DNA of 64,000 nt from Sphagnum compactum (lineage: Eukaryota; Bryophyta; Sphagnopsida; Sphagnales): the NCBI GenBank assembly GCA_965153455.1, contig OZ234501.1:2666001-2730000 (forward strand), written 5' to 3'. Each line of letters opens with the position of its first letter. Positions within the stretch are counted from its first letter, which is position 1. Shown here piece after piece: positions 36,390 through 47,647 of the stretch. Under the pieces are notes generated by a model. It was given only the letters and a program-made list of their open reading frames with translations, searched no databases and was not told where the DNA came from. The translations under genes and the position numbers were made by a program.

Positions 36390-37660
36390 AATCCAAGAAA
36401 AACAAACCGAAAAAAATCAAACACAAGGAACTCGATTCCACAAACCTCCAACGCTCCAACCAAAAACCGAAAACAAAACCAAAGAAAAGAAAAAGAGCAA
36501 AAGAACACAAATCACACCGCACGCTTCCTCTCCTCACTCCGCGCGCTTCACTGCTACCAACTGGAAAGCCTTTTCCGCCAACAGAACAAAATCCAACACA
36601 CGAGAAGAAAGAAAACAATCCTCCTTTGCACAAATCGAGAGAAAATGCGGAAACAAACAAACAAACAAACAAACAAAACACTAGTGCTCCAAAAACACGA
36701 CCACCGCTAAGCGCCAAAAAACATCCAAGGGAAATCAACAGAAAGAAAACCAGATAAAGAGAGAGAGAGAAGCAAACAATTAAACTTAACTACCTGAACA
36801 TTTAAACATAACTACGTATTTAAAACAATTAACTCACTAACTAAACAACACTTAACTAGGTAAAACACAATTAACTTAAACGTATGAACTGTTCAGTGAA
36901 GTTCTTTAACTGAAAACATTTCCGCTTACATACTGTTATGGTTTAGAGTTTAGAGATTTGGCGGTAGTGTACGGCGGCCTATCCAGGCTCAAACTTCTAA
37001 AAAACATTCACTTTCCCTTCACAAATTCTCATTGAGAGGAATTTCCTTTCCAGTTTAGTCAGTCATTAAATTTTACAACAGTTACCTAGTTAGTGAGTCA
37101 CTCAGTCGGTTAGTCACAAAATGGTAACTTCCCATCCTAATGGAGAAGACAACAAAAGGAGACCAAAATGGAAAATACCCCAAAAAGTTTTGAATTTTTA
37201 AATAAATAAATAAATAAGTAAATAAATGAAAATATATTATTATGGCAGCAATTTGTGAGTTGAGGCTTGTTGAATAATAATGAGGATATGTTTTTTTAAA
37301 AATAAAAATTCTCAAGTACGTAACACAATAATATCACAACAGAGCAAGAACTTCGAGTTATTTGAAACAACTAAATGAATTGGACGTAGGCCTAAACCGA
37401 TCAACATCACCGGGCAATTTTAACTCATATTTGCTATTGCTTGCCCTCGGGGTCAATTTATGGTGGCATATCCGTGCGCAAATGGTTGAGAAACCTTTCT
37501 AAAAAAGACTATTATCTGAGTTTATTATTCTTTGGTGGGGTTCTCTCGATACTGGGGCACTCGAACACCTAGCTAGCCTCCTTCCGCATTTTGATGCGGA
37601 AACTATATATACCTATCACCCATTGGGAGCCAAAAAAAAACAAAAAAAAGTGACAATTCT
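36390..37660 (-). promoter_or_regulatory. NLP upstream region (5' UTR and promoter)
   Basis: This stretch is upstream of the NLP start. On the gene's strand it has a TTTG microsatellite (36,657-36,681), a CT-rich run at about 36,757-36,772 of the sort seen as Y patches near plant transcription starts, and an AAAT-type microsatellite at about 37,200-37,228. I see no clear TATA box. The extent is a guess. Confidence 0.35.
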
Positions 37661-38093
37661 TCAAGCGGCAAGTAAGTGAGTTTCAATACCACAAACAGAA
37701 CCCAGAAAAAGCAAGCCACCGTTGTTGTTGTCCTTGTCGTCCGTCCGTCCGTCCCCCGTAAATTAAATAAGTAGAAAACACATTATACCCTGGCAAGTAA
37801 GTACTCAGAAAAAAGCAAGCCTTCCGTGTTTTGTTTAATTATTCTGAGTATAAAATCGATAATGCACCTCAATATGACTACCCCAAACTTGGACCCGAAA
37901 TTCCTCTAGAGTTTCGGCCGCTGGGGCACCCCCAAAAAGTAAGTAAGTAGGCGGCGGCGGCGGTGGTGGTGGTGGCGGTGGTGCTCGATAAGATGATATT
38001 TCGTAACACTAAGTTTCCGTTCATATTGCACCACAATAGTGACTACCTGAACTATGCCGGGAATTCCTCCAGAGGTCGGTCCCATGGGCAAAC
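37661..38093. repeat. Diverged local duplications and short microsatellites
   Basis: GGCAAGTAAGT ... AGCAAGCC occurs at about 37,667-37,717 and again at 37,791-37,822. GCACCTCAATA ... GAATTCCTC ... GGGCACC-like sequence at 37,863-37,930 recurs, diverged, at 38,028-38,093, a 165-bp period. Between them are (GTCC)n, (GGC)n and (GGT)n runs. A perfect 7-bp hairpin TCCGCAT-tttg-ATGCGGA lies just before, at 37,583-37,600. No gene is seen. Confidence 0.6.
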
Positions 38094-38545
38094 CAACTTT
38101 ACAGCAACCAAATCCTTACTGGATTAAAAAATAAAAATAAAATCCTTACTAGATTAAAATAATAATACTAATAATCCTAACTAGATTTGCTTGTGTTTTT
38201 TTTTACTATATTTTCCCAAGAGCTGGGGGTCTGGGGTACTTATTGGTGCTCCTACCATTAATTAATTTTTTGTAGGTGGGTGCCCGTTGCATCACTGGAG
38301 GATTATTCTTTCCCTCTCCCCCCCCCCAGAAGGAGCCACATTGATTGGCCCATCACCAATATTTCTGGAACAATGGGGACTCGCCCCAACATAGACGCCT
38401 AAATACGGTTCCCAAAATAGACCCGCATGTATGTTGTTGTGCTACTTTGGTGGCTTCAACACATCTCAGTTGAATAATTAATTAATATTGATTTTGAAAA
38501 AAATTCATTTCAACAAACAGAATTTTGTTGCCAAATTCAATCATT

Positions 38546-38650
38546 TCCTTCACAAATTTTAATTATTTGAAAAAAAATAATTGAAAATTTCTTCAACATT
38601 TTTGAAAATAATATATAATTAGTGTCAAAGCTGCCAAGGTAGTAGGGCAG
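38546..38650 (+). repeat. Direct repeat downstream copy (pairs with 30.0 kb)
   Basis: This matches 30,050-30,162 in the same orientation, ending GTGTCAAAGCTGCCAAGGTAGTAG. The two copies bracket the NLP locus. After the shared GGTAGTAG the flanks differ (ACCTAGGG at 30.16 kb and GGCAGTCG here), so the boundary is sharp on that side. Confidence 0.75.
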
Positions 38651-38984
38651 TCGTGCTCCCCTTCACAAGGAATTTGCTTGAACTTGCCATGAAGGGGAGA
38701 CCAATTACCAATAAATAGACTTCATCCGAATGTACCCCAATCTCGGGGAAACTGGGGATGTAAGTTAGGATGAAAACAGTACATGGGGACTAAATGAATA
38801 AATTTTAAAGAATAAAGGGGAAATAGAGGGGGAGCGGGGACCAAACTGTTTTCTGCATGAATTGGTCCTCCAAGGAATTTCACCTCAAATTTTGCTCATT
38901 TTCTAGCTGCCTTCAAGCTGAGGATGAAACAAAGATGAGGGTCTGTTTGTGAATTAGGTTTCTTAAGTTGCTCTGGTCTTGTCC

Positions 38985-39370
38985 TCTGCCCCAATAGTAG
39001 TACAGCTTTCCATTACATTTGTTCCATCAAGCTCCCCTCATTGCGGTACAGGTCAAGCACTGACAAAATCTAAAGCTGTGTGACCTGTGAGTAAGAAAAC
39101 AGTATGAATCACACTAGAAGGTGAAATCTATCATTTACAAAATGAGAACATGTGTTCTTTTTAAGTTCTCTAGAAAGTTCCTTGCATATGAAATGTTGGT
39201 AGCACTCACTCGTTACCAACACATGTTTGGACAAGTTACAACTCTCCAATGAAAAGTGCCTGTCCATGCAAAATATCCATTTTAGTGGCTTTCGATTAGG
39301 TTGTGATCATGTCATATACAGTGGGTAACTACTGCAATCACGGCAGCTTGATGGAAAGAGACCAATGGAA
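38985..39370. mobile_element. Third copy of the NLP-intron inverted-repeat family
   Basis: CTTTCCATTACATTTGTTCC near 39,007, ACAACTCTCCAAT at 39,239, and TGCAATCACGGCAGCTTGATGGAAAG ending near 39,358 match the units in NLP intron 1 in order and orientation, including the gap sizes. The copy is more diverged. It lies upstream of the NLP gene. It encodes no protein. Confidence 0.6.
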
Positions 39371-41729
39371 AGAGACCGTTAGAGGGTGAAACTAGGGCCC
39401 AAAGACAGGGTGACCTTATGACCAAGTTTGATGAGTTGTTTGTTAGCCCGCAGGGAAAAAGACTTTGCATCCATGTAAAGAACTTTGAACTTTGACATAC
39501 ATATTTTGGCTTGAATTGATAACCAATTTGTGAATGAAAACTAAAGACTTAGCTAGTTGATGGAGTGTTCAGCAAAAGGTGTGTGCACTTGTTTCCCATT
39601 TGGATGCCCACTTGTTAGAAAAAGAGCACATCATTCCTTAGTGAGCATCTCTTCAGCCTGAGCGAGGGGGTAGTTGGGGTGATGGCACCTGGCCGGCACT
39701 TCAGGCTTTTCAGCTACTGCAAATGCAAACATCCTGAACGGCTGGCCTTAGACAATCTCACGAACAACAACTTTGGAATAAAGTTCTTTCTAGGCTTGAC
39801 AAAAGAAAAAGGATGAGGGGGCAGGATGAGAGAAAGTGCTCTCTAGCTCTTGGACGGCAAGGGTGGAGGTTAGGCTCACAATTCTCAAGAAAGCTAAGCT
39901 TGAGAGATACCCCCTTTATACAGAGTATAATTGAGGAGGATTTTATCACCAAATGGAATGGTGTCATTCAGTGCCACCAGGATATCTTTAGTTCAAAAGA
40001 GGACTCCATTTGTTGGGATCCCATGGATCTTCTTATTCATGTGTAAAAGGGGTTGTTTTGGTTTCATGGCTTGTGATTCTCTATCTCTCCTAAGCCTTGG
40101 GTAAGATAGATGTGTCAATAGGCTGTTGAAATGAGCAATTTGACTAGAATGGACTTTCCATATTTTGTATGAACTTACTTTTCTTTGGAAAATTAGGATG
40201 TCTCAAAACAAAACTTAATCCAAGTGTAATGTATTATTTATTTAATGCTAAACCATGGGTGGTCATACCAACTATGCAGTTGTGTTATGACCCATGGTTT
40301 AGCATTAAGCGTACTTTGGCTCCTGGTTGGTTCAGAAGCTCTTTGATTGAGTTCATGTGTGATATGGGATAACTCTCTACATTTTTGAGTCATTTTTCCT
40401 TGATATTTTTGGAGCATCTCTCCTCCACCCACAGTCCTTTTTTTTGGGCTTTTATAAGTGATTACCACATCCAACATACAATGTTAAATTTTCTAGCCAT
40501 GCTCACCCATAAACCCTAAACCCTTATAAAGTGAGAGATGCATAGGTCATTTCATGACCAAATAGTTCATGCCCTTCCCCTGCTCTTTTCATCCTCTTAA
40601 TTCTTTCCCTTGAAGAAGTTCATATTGAAGAGAGGGGGAAAAAATTAGCAACAAGAAGGTTTCAGACACCACCAATGTGTCAGCTTTGACAAGCTCTAAA
40701 CACCATGCAATAAAGTTATATGTAAACAGACTTTGGGCACCAGTTTGGACTTTGGACCAGTGTTGGGTGGGTACCATGCTGGGAACCCGGGTATATATTG
40801 TAAAGATTCAATATCAGAATTAGCTGCTATGTGCAAAAGTTGATACCCATGCAATACCCGAAGTCCTTGGATAGCAGATTCTGCACATTGGAAAATGTGA
40901 AATTGAATCGGAATGAGCCTCCTACTGGGGAGCTTTTGAAGAATGCTGCTAATTTCGGAGCTTGAGCATATATTTGTTCACATATGTTCGAATTGGCAAC
41001 AAGCAAGATGACCCTATTCTTAACCAACTGTCTGTTCTCATGCTAACAATCAGATGCGGGTTTTCAGATACCTGTTTTGAAAGCCAAGAGTAGATAGATT
41101 CCTAAATAATTTACATATTTGTTAAGTTGCCTCTTTGTCTCAATAATATATGTAAGCAAGCACCCGCCACTATCTTGTATATACAACCAAAAATAATGTG
41201 TGTGTATTTTGCAATAATAGTTCTCGAAGGGGAAAAGTTTAGTCCAAATTTGATTAACTAGGATGCTCTTGCTTTTTATGGCAAGGACCCTAAACACCCA
41301 CCACCCCTATGAACAACTCTTTTGTGGTGTGATGTTATGGGTTGCTGAGATTTCTTGTGCAATTGGAGAACACAGTTGTAAAAGCTCCTCTTATTAGGAA
41401 GGAAGCCACCTATTGGGTTTTGTGCCAGAGCCTACTACCCTTGAATGTTGGAAAAAACTGGGGGGACCCATTTTTATTAACATTTGGAAATTCAAAGCTT
41501 CAAAATGAATGACTGACTAGACTGCCTTTTTCAGCCATGCATGATGAGAATGGGAATCATCATCATGCCCAGAAACAGCAAGGCTAGCAAAATGCTGCAG
41601 CTCTGGACAGACAGACCTGAGCTAGAAGAAGAGCTGGTCCCAACAAGCAAGAGAGCAGGGAATTTGTTCCTCAATTCTGTGTTGTAGCCACACTTGAGTG
41701 AGATCGATCGATCATCGCACCAGAGGAAT
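39371..41729. other. Intergenic DNA, no gene; hairpin at 40.24 kb
   Basis: Apart from the hairpin at 40,242-40,308 I see no supported feature. Frames of 60-80 codons on both strands overlap and have no motifs. Telo-box-like AAACCCTAAACCC occurs at about 40,512. Confidence 0.45.
40242..40308. repeat. Near-perfect 67-bp hairpin
   Basis: The left arm TTAATGCTAAACCATGGGT (40,242-40,260) is exactly complementary to ACCCATGGTTTAGCATTAA (40,290-40,308). The 29-base middle contains a second small stem (CAACT-atgc-AGTTG), so nearly the whole stretch can fold. Arms of 19 bp fit a very small inverted-repeat element or a miRNA-precursor-like foldback. Nothing else in the sequence decides between these. 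Confidence 0.7.
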
Positions 41730-41850
41730 TAGCCAAATTTGGTTTCAAGCCAGAGAACGAGGGTAGAAAATCTCAAGAATCCTGCTATATATTTTGGCCA
41801 CCTGCTGCTGGAAACCTGCTACCCATTGTCTAATTAGGGTGATTTCAGCA
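41730..41850 (+). repeat. Dispersed repeat, copy 1 (pairs with 43.86 kb)
   Basis: AGCCAAATTTGG ... AAGCCAGAGA ... AATCCTGCTATATATTTTGG ... CCCATTGTCTAA aligns in order with 43,864-43,975, which reads AACCAAATTTGG ... AGCCCAGAGA ... AATCCTCCTATATTTTGG ... CCTTTGTCTAA. Divergence is moderate. The family is unknown. Confidence 0.6.
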
Positions 41851-41937
41851 ACTTACTTACACTGGTTTTTTTGGTTTCTTGCCAAGTGACAAAAGAATTC
41901 ATCCCCAAATCAAGGCTGGGAGAGAGACTTCAGAAAT

Positions 41938-42285
41938 AACAAGGGATGTGTGTGTCACACTGTGGCCTTCCCATTTACATTAAAAAGTATCTCAAGGCAA
42001 AAGAAGCAGAATTATGCAAAAACTCCAATTATAATTTCACCATGCAAAAATATAACCTTCAAAAAAACCTCTAAAAAAAACCAAAATCCTTCAAGATATT
42101 ATAACTCTATTATAACTAATCTCATGTTTCAACATCAGCCAAAATATCATCTTTCAAAAATCCTCATATAAAAATTAGACCTATTATTATTATTATTACC
42201 TAGGGGGGCCAAAATCCCTTAAGCTACTATACTCTATAATGATTCTAAACACAACAATATCCTTGCCTTGGTAGTAGGCAAGGCC
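41938..42285 (-). mobile_element. GGCCTTGCC-ended repeat, inverted copy
   Basis: This is the reverse-strand partner of 17,064-17,409, aligning over its full length with scattered substitutions. The end at 42,277-42,285 reads GGCAAGGCC, matching the sharp boundary of the other copy. The inner inverted repeat at 41,964-41,972 has decayed to GGCCTTCCC. The other outer edge is TAACAAGGGATGTGTGTG near 41,938. It encodes no protein. Confidence 0.7.
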
Positions 42286-42290
42286 AAAAA

Positions 42291-42475
42291 GTGAGCAGCA
42301 TGGTGTAATGGCTAGACTACTACCCCACCTCAGGGGAAGTTCAAAGTTCAAACCATCATCAACAAGTAAAAATAGGAAAATGATTCATAAAAGTCCTCAA
42401 AAGTTGAACTCACAAGTTCATAGTAACAACTAGTGAACATTACTCAACACATAATGTGTTCTTAGGAAGGGGCTA
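42291..42475 (+). mobile_element. tRNA-derived SINE-like element
   Basis: The head reads GAGCAGCATGGTGTAATGGC, with a box-A-like TGGTGTAATGG, followed about 35 bases later by GTTCAAACC, which fits polymerase III box B (GTTCRANNC). The body continues AACAAGTAAAAATAGGAAAATG and AACTAGTGAACATTACTCAA. The head spacing, body and size fit a tRNA-derived SINE. A relative at 52,232-52,420 shares box B and the AAAAATAGGAAA body. It starts within a few bases of the repeat ending at 42,285. The 3' end is uncertain. Confidence 0.6.
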
Positions 42476-42779
42476 TCAATTAGTCCAGGCCAAAACTAAT
42501 GGCAGCCAATTTTAGGAATAGAATTTCCATGCAACCAATGTGAGACCAAATGAATAACTACATTACATTTTCCCTTAGTCCCTCTCTCTCCCCTTCCATG
42601 CTGAGCCAATAGAGAGCCAATGCTGATCAGGCCATTAGGTAATTAGTTTGTGGTGTGCATTCCCCAAATGGGGGCAAATGGGCTAACGTATTGGAGAACG
42701 TATTGGAGAACACAGTAGGAACTGATGGAACTCATTGGGAACATGGTGGGAACACATTAAAAACTTGATGGGAGCATAT

Positions 42780-43625
42780 TGAGAACATCCGCGTCAAACC
42801 CCCCGCCTCCCCCTCCCCCTCCTCCCCAAAGGAAAAGAAATCTGGGCCGTGTCTTGGTTGCCTGTCATCCATCTTTGGGGCTCAGCTTTCCGAAGTTGCT
42901 ATGTAGTTGTTGCATACGGGTTGACTCTACTAGCAGAGCGGAGAAATCATATCGTACCCGACCCGAACATTGCAATGCAATAGGGATACCTGGGTCATCC
43001 TGGATGCCGTACGTTTAAAAAAAAAAAGAAACCTGTTTACGAACAAACTTCTTCTGAAATTCCAAAGAACTTGGGGGGAGTTTCGGAGCCGCCATCCATC
43101 TCGGCTCAATCCGGATCCCCCGATCCATCCCCAAAGGAGAAGATATGCTTTTATCGATCGATCCTTCAAACAATTTGGTCATTTTCAGTCCTTGAAGAAC
43201 GTTGCAATGTGCAACCAAACATCCGCAAAAGATTCACACGATATTTCTATTCGGCTACCAAAAAAGAAAAGAGTGCATTCGGCTAACAAAAAGGTTGGGC
43301 CGGAATTTCATGACTTTTGTAGCCGTGTTGTTTAAGGGTTTGAAAAAGGCCTATCAATCAAAGTATCAAATGTGTTCCTTTCTTTGAAAGTATATGCTCC
43401 GTGTGCGTGCGACGACGGTGGGTGTGTGGGGGACTCTAGAGCACCACTACTTGTTCCTATGCCACCCCTCCTCTCCCCTCCACCGCCCCCCAAATGGTGA
43501 GCCACTTTGGTTTTGTACTTCTGGGGCTCTGTCCGACTTGGGTCCTCTCTCTTTGTTCCTTTCGTTTCCCCCCTTTGCTGGGCGGGCTTTGTTTAATGAA
43601 ATTTGCCAAGGTTTCATCAATTAAG
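42780..43625. other. GC-richer stretch with unrecognised frames
   Basis: This 850-bp stretch is clearly richer in G, C and CpG than its surroundings and opens with a C-rich tract (42,799-42,826) that could form a quadruplex on the minus strand. Frames of 60-121 codons occur in several frames on both strands (the longest 42,970-43,335 plus). They overlap, show no motif and have no clear splice signals. It could be an exon of an unrecognised gene, a foreign insert or a hypomethylated patch; the sequence alone does not decide. Confidence 0.35.
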
Positions 43626-43859
43626 TGAGCATTACAAGTACGCAACTATTTTTAAAAATTTTTAAAAATAAAAATAAATATATCAATAAAAAAATTAAAA
43701 AATATATATATTATATTCCATTGGCTAAGATCATATAAAATTTGGGGGCCTCTAGACTTGAATGGAAATGATTTATAATGACTTGGGGGTGGAGGGTTCT
43801 TTTTTTAAATTTTTTTTGTGATGGAGCCACACCCACAATTATCCAATAAAAAGGCAACC

Positions 43860-43978
43860 CTAAACCAAATTTGGCTACAGCCCAGAGAGGAAAGTACAAA
43901 ATTTTGAGGAATCCTCCTATATTTTGGCGACTTGTTGGAACCCTTTGTCTAAATATGGCAACTTCAGAAATTATGATA
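43860..43978 (+). repeat. Dispersed repeat, copy 2 (pairs with 41.73 kb)
   Basis: See the copy at 41,730-41,850, which it matches in the same orientation. The similarity stops at AACTTCAGAAATT on the right. Confidence 0.55.
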
Positions 43979-45287
43979 ATGGCAATTAAAAATAAAAAAA
44001 AACCCCTAACTATGATAACAATATAATACTCTTTTGGGTACAATTTTTTTTGAACTGGACATTCTCTTTCGGGTTTGGTCATTCGGATGGGCGGTGGTGG
44101 CGACTACTACGTTTGACCATTGCTCTCGGCCGAATAAAGCTGAGGGTTTGTTTGTCGAGCATAAAAAGGATCCAATTTCACGGAAGATATAACTTGCTGC
44201 ACCAATGACCTACGCCTTTTTTTTTTTTCTTGGGTCCCACTGAGAGAAAAAAGAAAGCTGTTTCAAAAGAAAGCCCCTCCTGTGTTTTTGCTTTCAGAAT
44301 GATTGATTTAAATTATTATTATATTATTTTTTCTATTGAACAGGGGCATTCTCAAAATTGAAAGGGAACTTGCATCCCCCCACCCCCCCCTCCCCTAAAA
44401 TTGAAGGAATTATTGTATGATGTGCGAGTTATTAAATATTGAATAATTTTGTCAAAAAAATCAATAAAATAAAAAAATTCAATAATAACTATTTTTAAAA
44501 GGAAAAAAAGAATTGGGGTGCATTCTTGGTATTATTGGTTAATTAATTTAGATTTTAGTTTTTTTGTATCATAAGCTACAACTTTGCTTTATATGTCATG
44601 TACATTACATCTCATTTACATGTGGTGAAGAATTCTTGAAATTTTGAAATTTTGAAACATACTTTGAATTTATAAAAATTTCAAACCTCATAACTCTAAA
44701 ATTGATTGTGAGTGTTTTTTGAGTATGGGTAGTAGGTTATTATCATCTAAATTTTCTTATTGCAATTTTTTGATAATTAAAATAGTCCTTTTATGTTGGT
44801 CTTTTATAAGATTGTATTTTTTATTCAACTATTGTTCAAGTTCAAAAGTTCTGTATTAAAATCAAAACCCCAAATCAAATTTAATGATTAATAAAATTTT
44901 AATTCCTCCACACTCGTTTTAATCACTTAACACAACTTGAAATGATTAACATAATTTTAAAATGTCAAAACAAAAACATATGTAACCAAGTTTATAAATT
45001 TTTCCCACTATCCAACATGGTTTTTGCATGTTTTGAATGTATTTGCACCCATGAACTATTCAAAGATGTCTAGTGAGACCAACTAAATAGAATTTTCATA
45101 TTGATATTAAACACCTACCTTTGATTCGATTCCATGGTTCATTGGCTTTGAATTGGAAACCGTCATGTCCATCCTTTGAGCTTTGGAAGATGTTGCATTC
45201 ATAGTTAATATTGACATATAAAATATGTTACTTACTTTCAAGTATTGGGGTATTTGAAAGGTGATTGATTGAGTGAATGTGAAAATG

Positions 45288-45800
45288 CAAGCTTCCATAT
45301 CAAGGTGATCATGTTCCAATGTGCATAAATATTATAATCAAATCACTACAACAAAAGGTGTCCCTGTACGCCAAGTGATTTCACTGGATTTTGAGTGAAT
45401 TCACTGGTTGTAGTCAACCAGTGAACGAGGACCAGTGAAGAAGCAGTGAATTCACTGGTCTAGTGAAGGGGGACTAGTGAATTGCACCCACATTTTGTAA
45501 TAGTGAATTCCAACACATTCACAAGATTAAATCCAAGTGTAATATGAAACCTTTGCTCACATGGGGGGGAATTACCATATTACCTTGCCTAGTTAGGCAT
45601 TACATGTTTTTTGGAAATTGCCAATTTTTTTGAAAAATGGCATAGGAAAGTGCCATACTTTGAACAAACATCTCATACATTTTAGAAGAGTGTTACAAAG
45701 CACCAAAGATTGAACCCATAATCTCTTATATTGTCAAATAGGTTAAGTTTACAAAGTTATGGTTGAGGTTCATTCTTTTCATTTTTGTTGCCTTTATTGG
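45288..45800 (+). repeat. Direct repeat copy 1, split by a CACTA element
   Basis: GCAAGCTTCCATATCAAGGTGATCATGTTCCAATGT (45,289 onward) and, after the insertion at 45,344-45,505, CCAAGTGTAATATGAAACCTTTG through ACAAAGCACCAAAGATTGA and GGTTCATTCTTTT match 47,265-47,640 in order. The second copy has no insertion, so it shows the empty site. Confidence 0.7.
45344..45505 (+). mobile_element. Intact CACTA-type miniature transposon
   Basis: The 162-bp element starts CACTACAACAAAAGGTGTCC and ends CACATTTTGTAATAGTG, the end signature of the CACTA (En/Spm) superfamily. It is flanked on both sides by AAT (45,341-45,343 and 45,506-45,508), the 3-bp target duplication expected of this superfamily. Inside, the phrases TTCACTGG and CCAGTGAA recur in both orientations, as subterminal repeats do. 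It encodes no protein and would need a transposase from elsewhere. The paralogous sequence near 47,330 is uninterrupted. Related copies lie at 15,436 and 18,081. Confidence 0.88.
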
Positions 45801-47264
45801 GGTTTGAATTTGTTAATGAATTTTCATTTATGGCATTACATCCAAGTTTTTCCATGTAATGTGATAAATTTTATTATTATGTGTCTATAAATATCATAAT
45901 TTTAAGAATGATGATTTTATTAAGGCATTAAGTTTGTGAGAATGTCATTGGAGTATACTGCAACATGACACTAACACTATTGTTTGTGAAACAAATTGAT
46001 GTGTTAACATTTGGTTACATTAAATTGAACATCTAGATTTTGAAAGGAAGTGAAAAAGAATTGTGAGAGTTGTTCAACCATTTCTTGTTGTAAATATAAC
46101 AAAAAGGAAATGTGGGCTTGTCCAACAGATTTTTATGATAAAAAAAAATATTTAATGAACTATTCCTTGGGAAATAATGCTACAAATAATGATTATATTT
46201 CCACCAAGTTTTTGGATAATTTTTTTTTTTCATACATTCTTCCAATGAAATGTCAACCAATTGATGTTCAAATTTTTTTTTGCTAGTGTTAGATTCAAGT
46301 TACATGAAAATATCTTAAGGTGCCCTTGTAGAATAGGTTAAATGTATAAGTGATATATTTCAATGTTTTATAGAAAATTTAAAAAAAAAATTGGCCCATT
46401 GATTGAGATGAATAGAATGTTTACATGTTCTTGGAATAAATAGTCTTCATTTTTGACTTTGAAAAAAAATCAAATTCACACTAAAGAAAACAATTCAAAA
46501 ATGAGAATCCAATTTCTCAATGCAAATAATGAAAGTACAACATTGTGTATGCAAATACATAGGAACATGCAAACATATTGTTTGTTTTGTTAATTTGAAT
46601 CCTAACAACAAATTGTTTTCCCTTTTGATAGATTATTTTTTACCTTGGAGGTCAATTGAAAGAAATTTTTTTTGATTAAAGGTAGCTTTTAAAATATTTC
46701 AATTGAATTTTGGATGGTTTCAAATGACAAAAATGAGTTTTTGAAATATCAAAGGGCTTAAACCCCAACAATAAACATGAACATTTTTCTATCATCTCTA
46801 TATATAGGTGATAATCCATGAACTAGATGAACATGTTTCTAAATGCAACTTTTAGTCACACCTTTGGAGCAATTTAAGTATTTGCATTGTATGTGCATAC
46901 TACAGAACCTTTTGAAATTGGTTAATAAATGTTACTTAATTGTTTAGAATGGGCCTTTTAAATTATCAATCAATTGTTGCTAACATTTTTACACATTGAA
47001 GAAATAAGATTAATTAATTGAACCATATTTTTGAGTGAAAGAATCTAAACAACAATTCATGGAATAAAGGTGGTCATCATTTATCTTTTCAACTTTAAGT
47101 GCAAACCCATTTCTATCATTATTAAGTTTGTAATTTACATTTGTGTTATGCAATCATGCAACACTTAGACATAACTCAGTGTGTGAATGGCTAAATTGTC
47201 CAAAACAATGTATTGTCATAGTAATTACAATAAGGTAATTAATTTCTCAAGGGGAAAAGAGTTG

Positions 47265-47640
47265 ATGCAAGTTTCCATGTAAGGTGATTATGTTCCAATG
47301 TACTTGATAGACTAGAATGAAAATATTCCAACACTTTAATAACAACAAACCCAAGTGTAATATGAAACCTTTACCCACATAGGAGGATTACCATAATACT
47401 TTGTTTAGTGAAACATTTTTTTTGGAAATTATCAAAAATATCTACTTGCCATGTTAAAAATCTAAAAAATGGCCTTAGGAAACACCAAACTTTGTACCAC
47501 AATATCCTCCATTTTTGAAAAAACGTTACAAAATGCCAAAGATTAAGCCCACACCCTCTTAAATGATTAAAGGGTTTAGGTTTATAAAGCCATTATTGAA
47601 GGTCATTCTTTTTGTGTTCATTGCTGTTGTTAAGGTATGA
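47265..47640 (+). repeat. Direct repeat copy 2 (empty site)
   Basis: This matches 45,288-45,800 without the CACTA insertion. At about 47,325-47,340 it reads GAAAATATTCCAACAC where copy 1 has AAAT, the element, then AATTCCAACAC. Overall divergence is moderate. Confidence 0.7.
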
Positions 47641-47647
47641 TGAGCCA

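Noticed and set aside
45690-45750. Reverse complement contains GGGTTCAATC, a box-B-like phrase
   Set aside because: The sister repeat at about 47,540 does not conserve it, so it is not a retained promoter element of that family.
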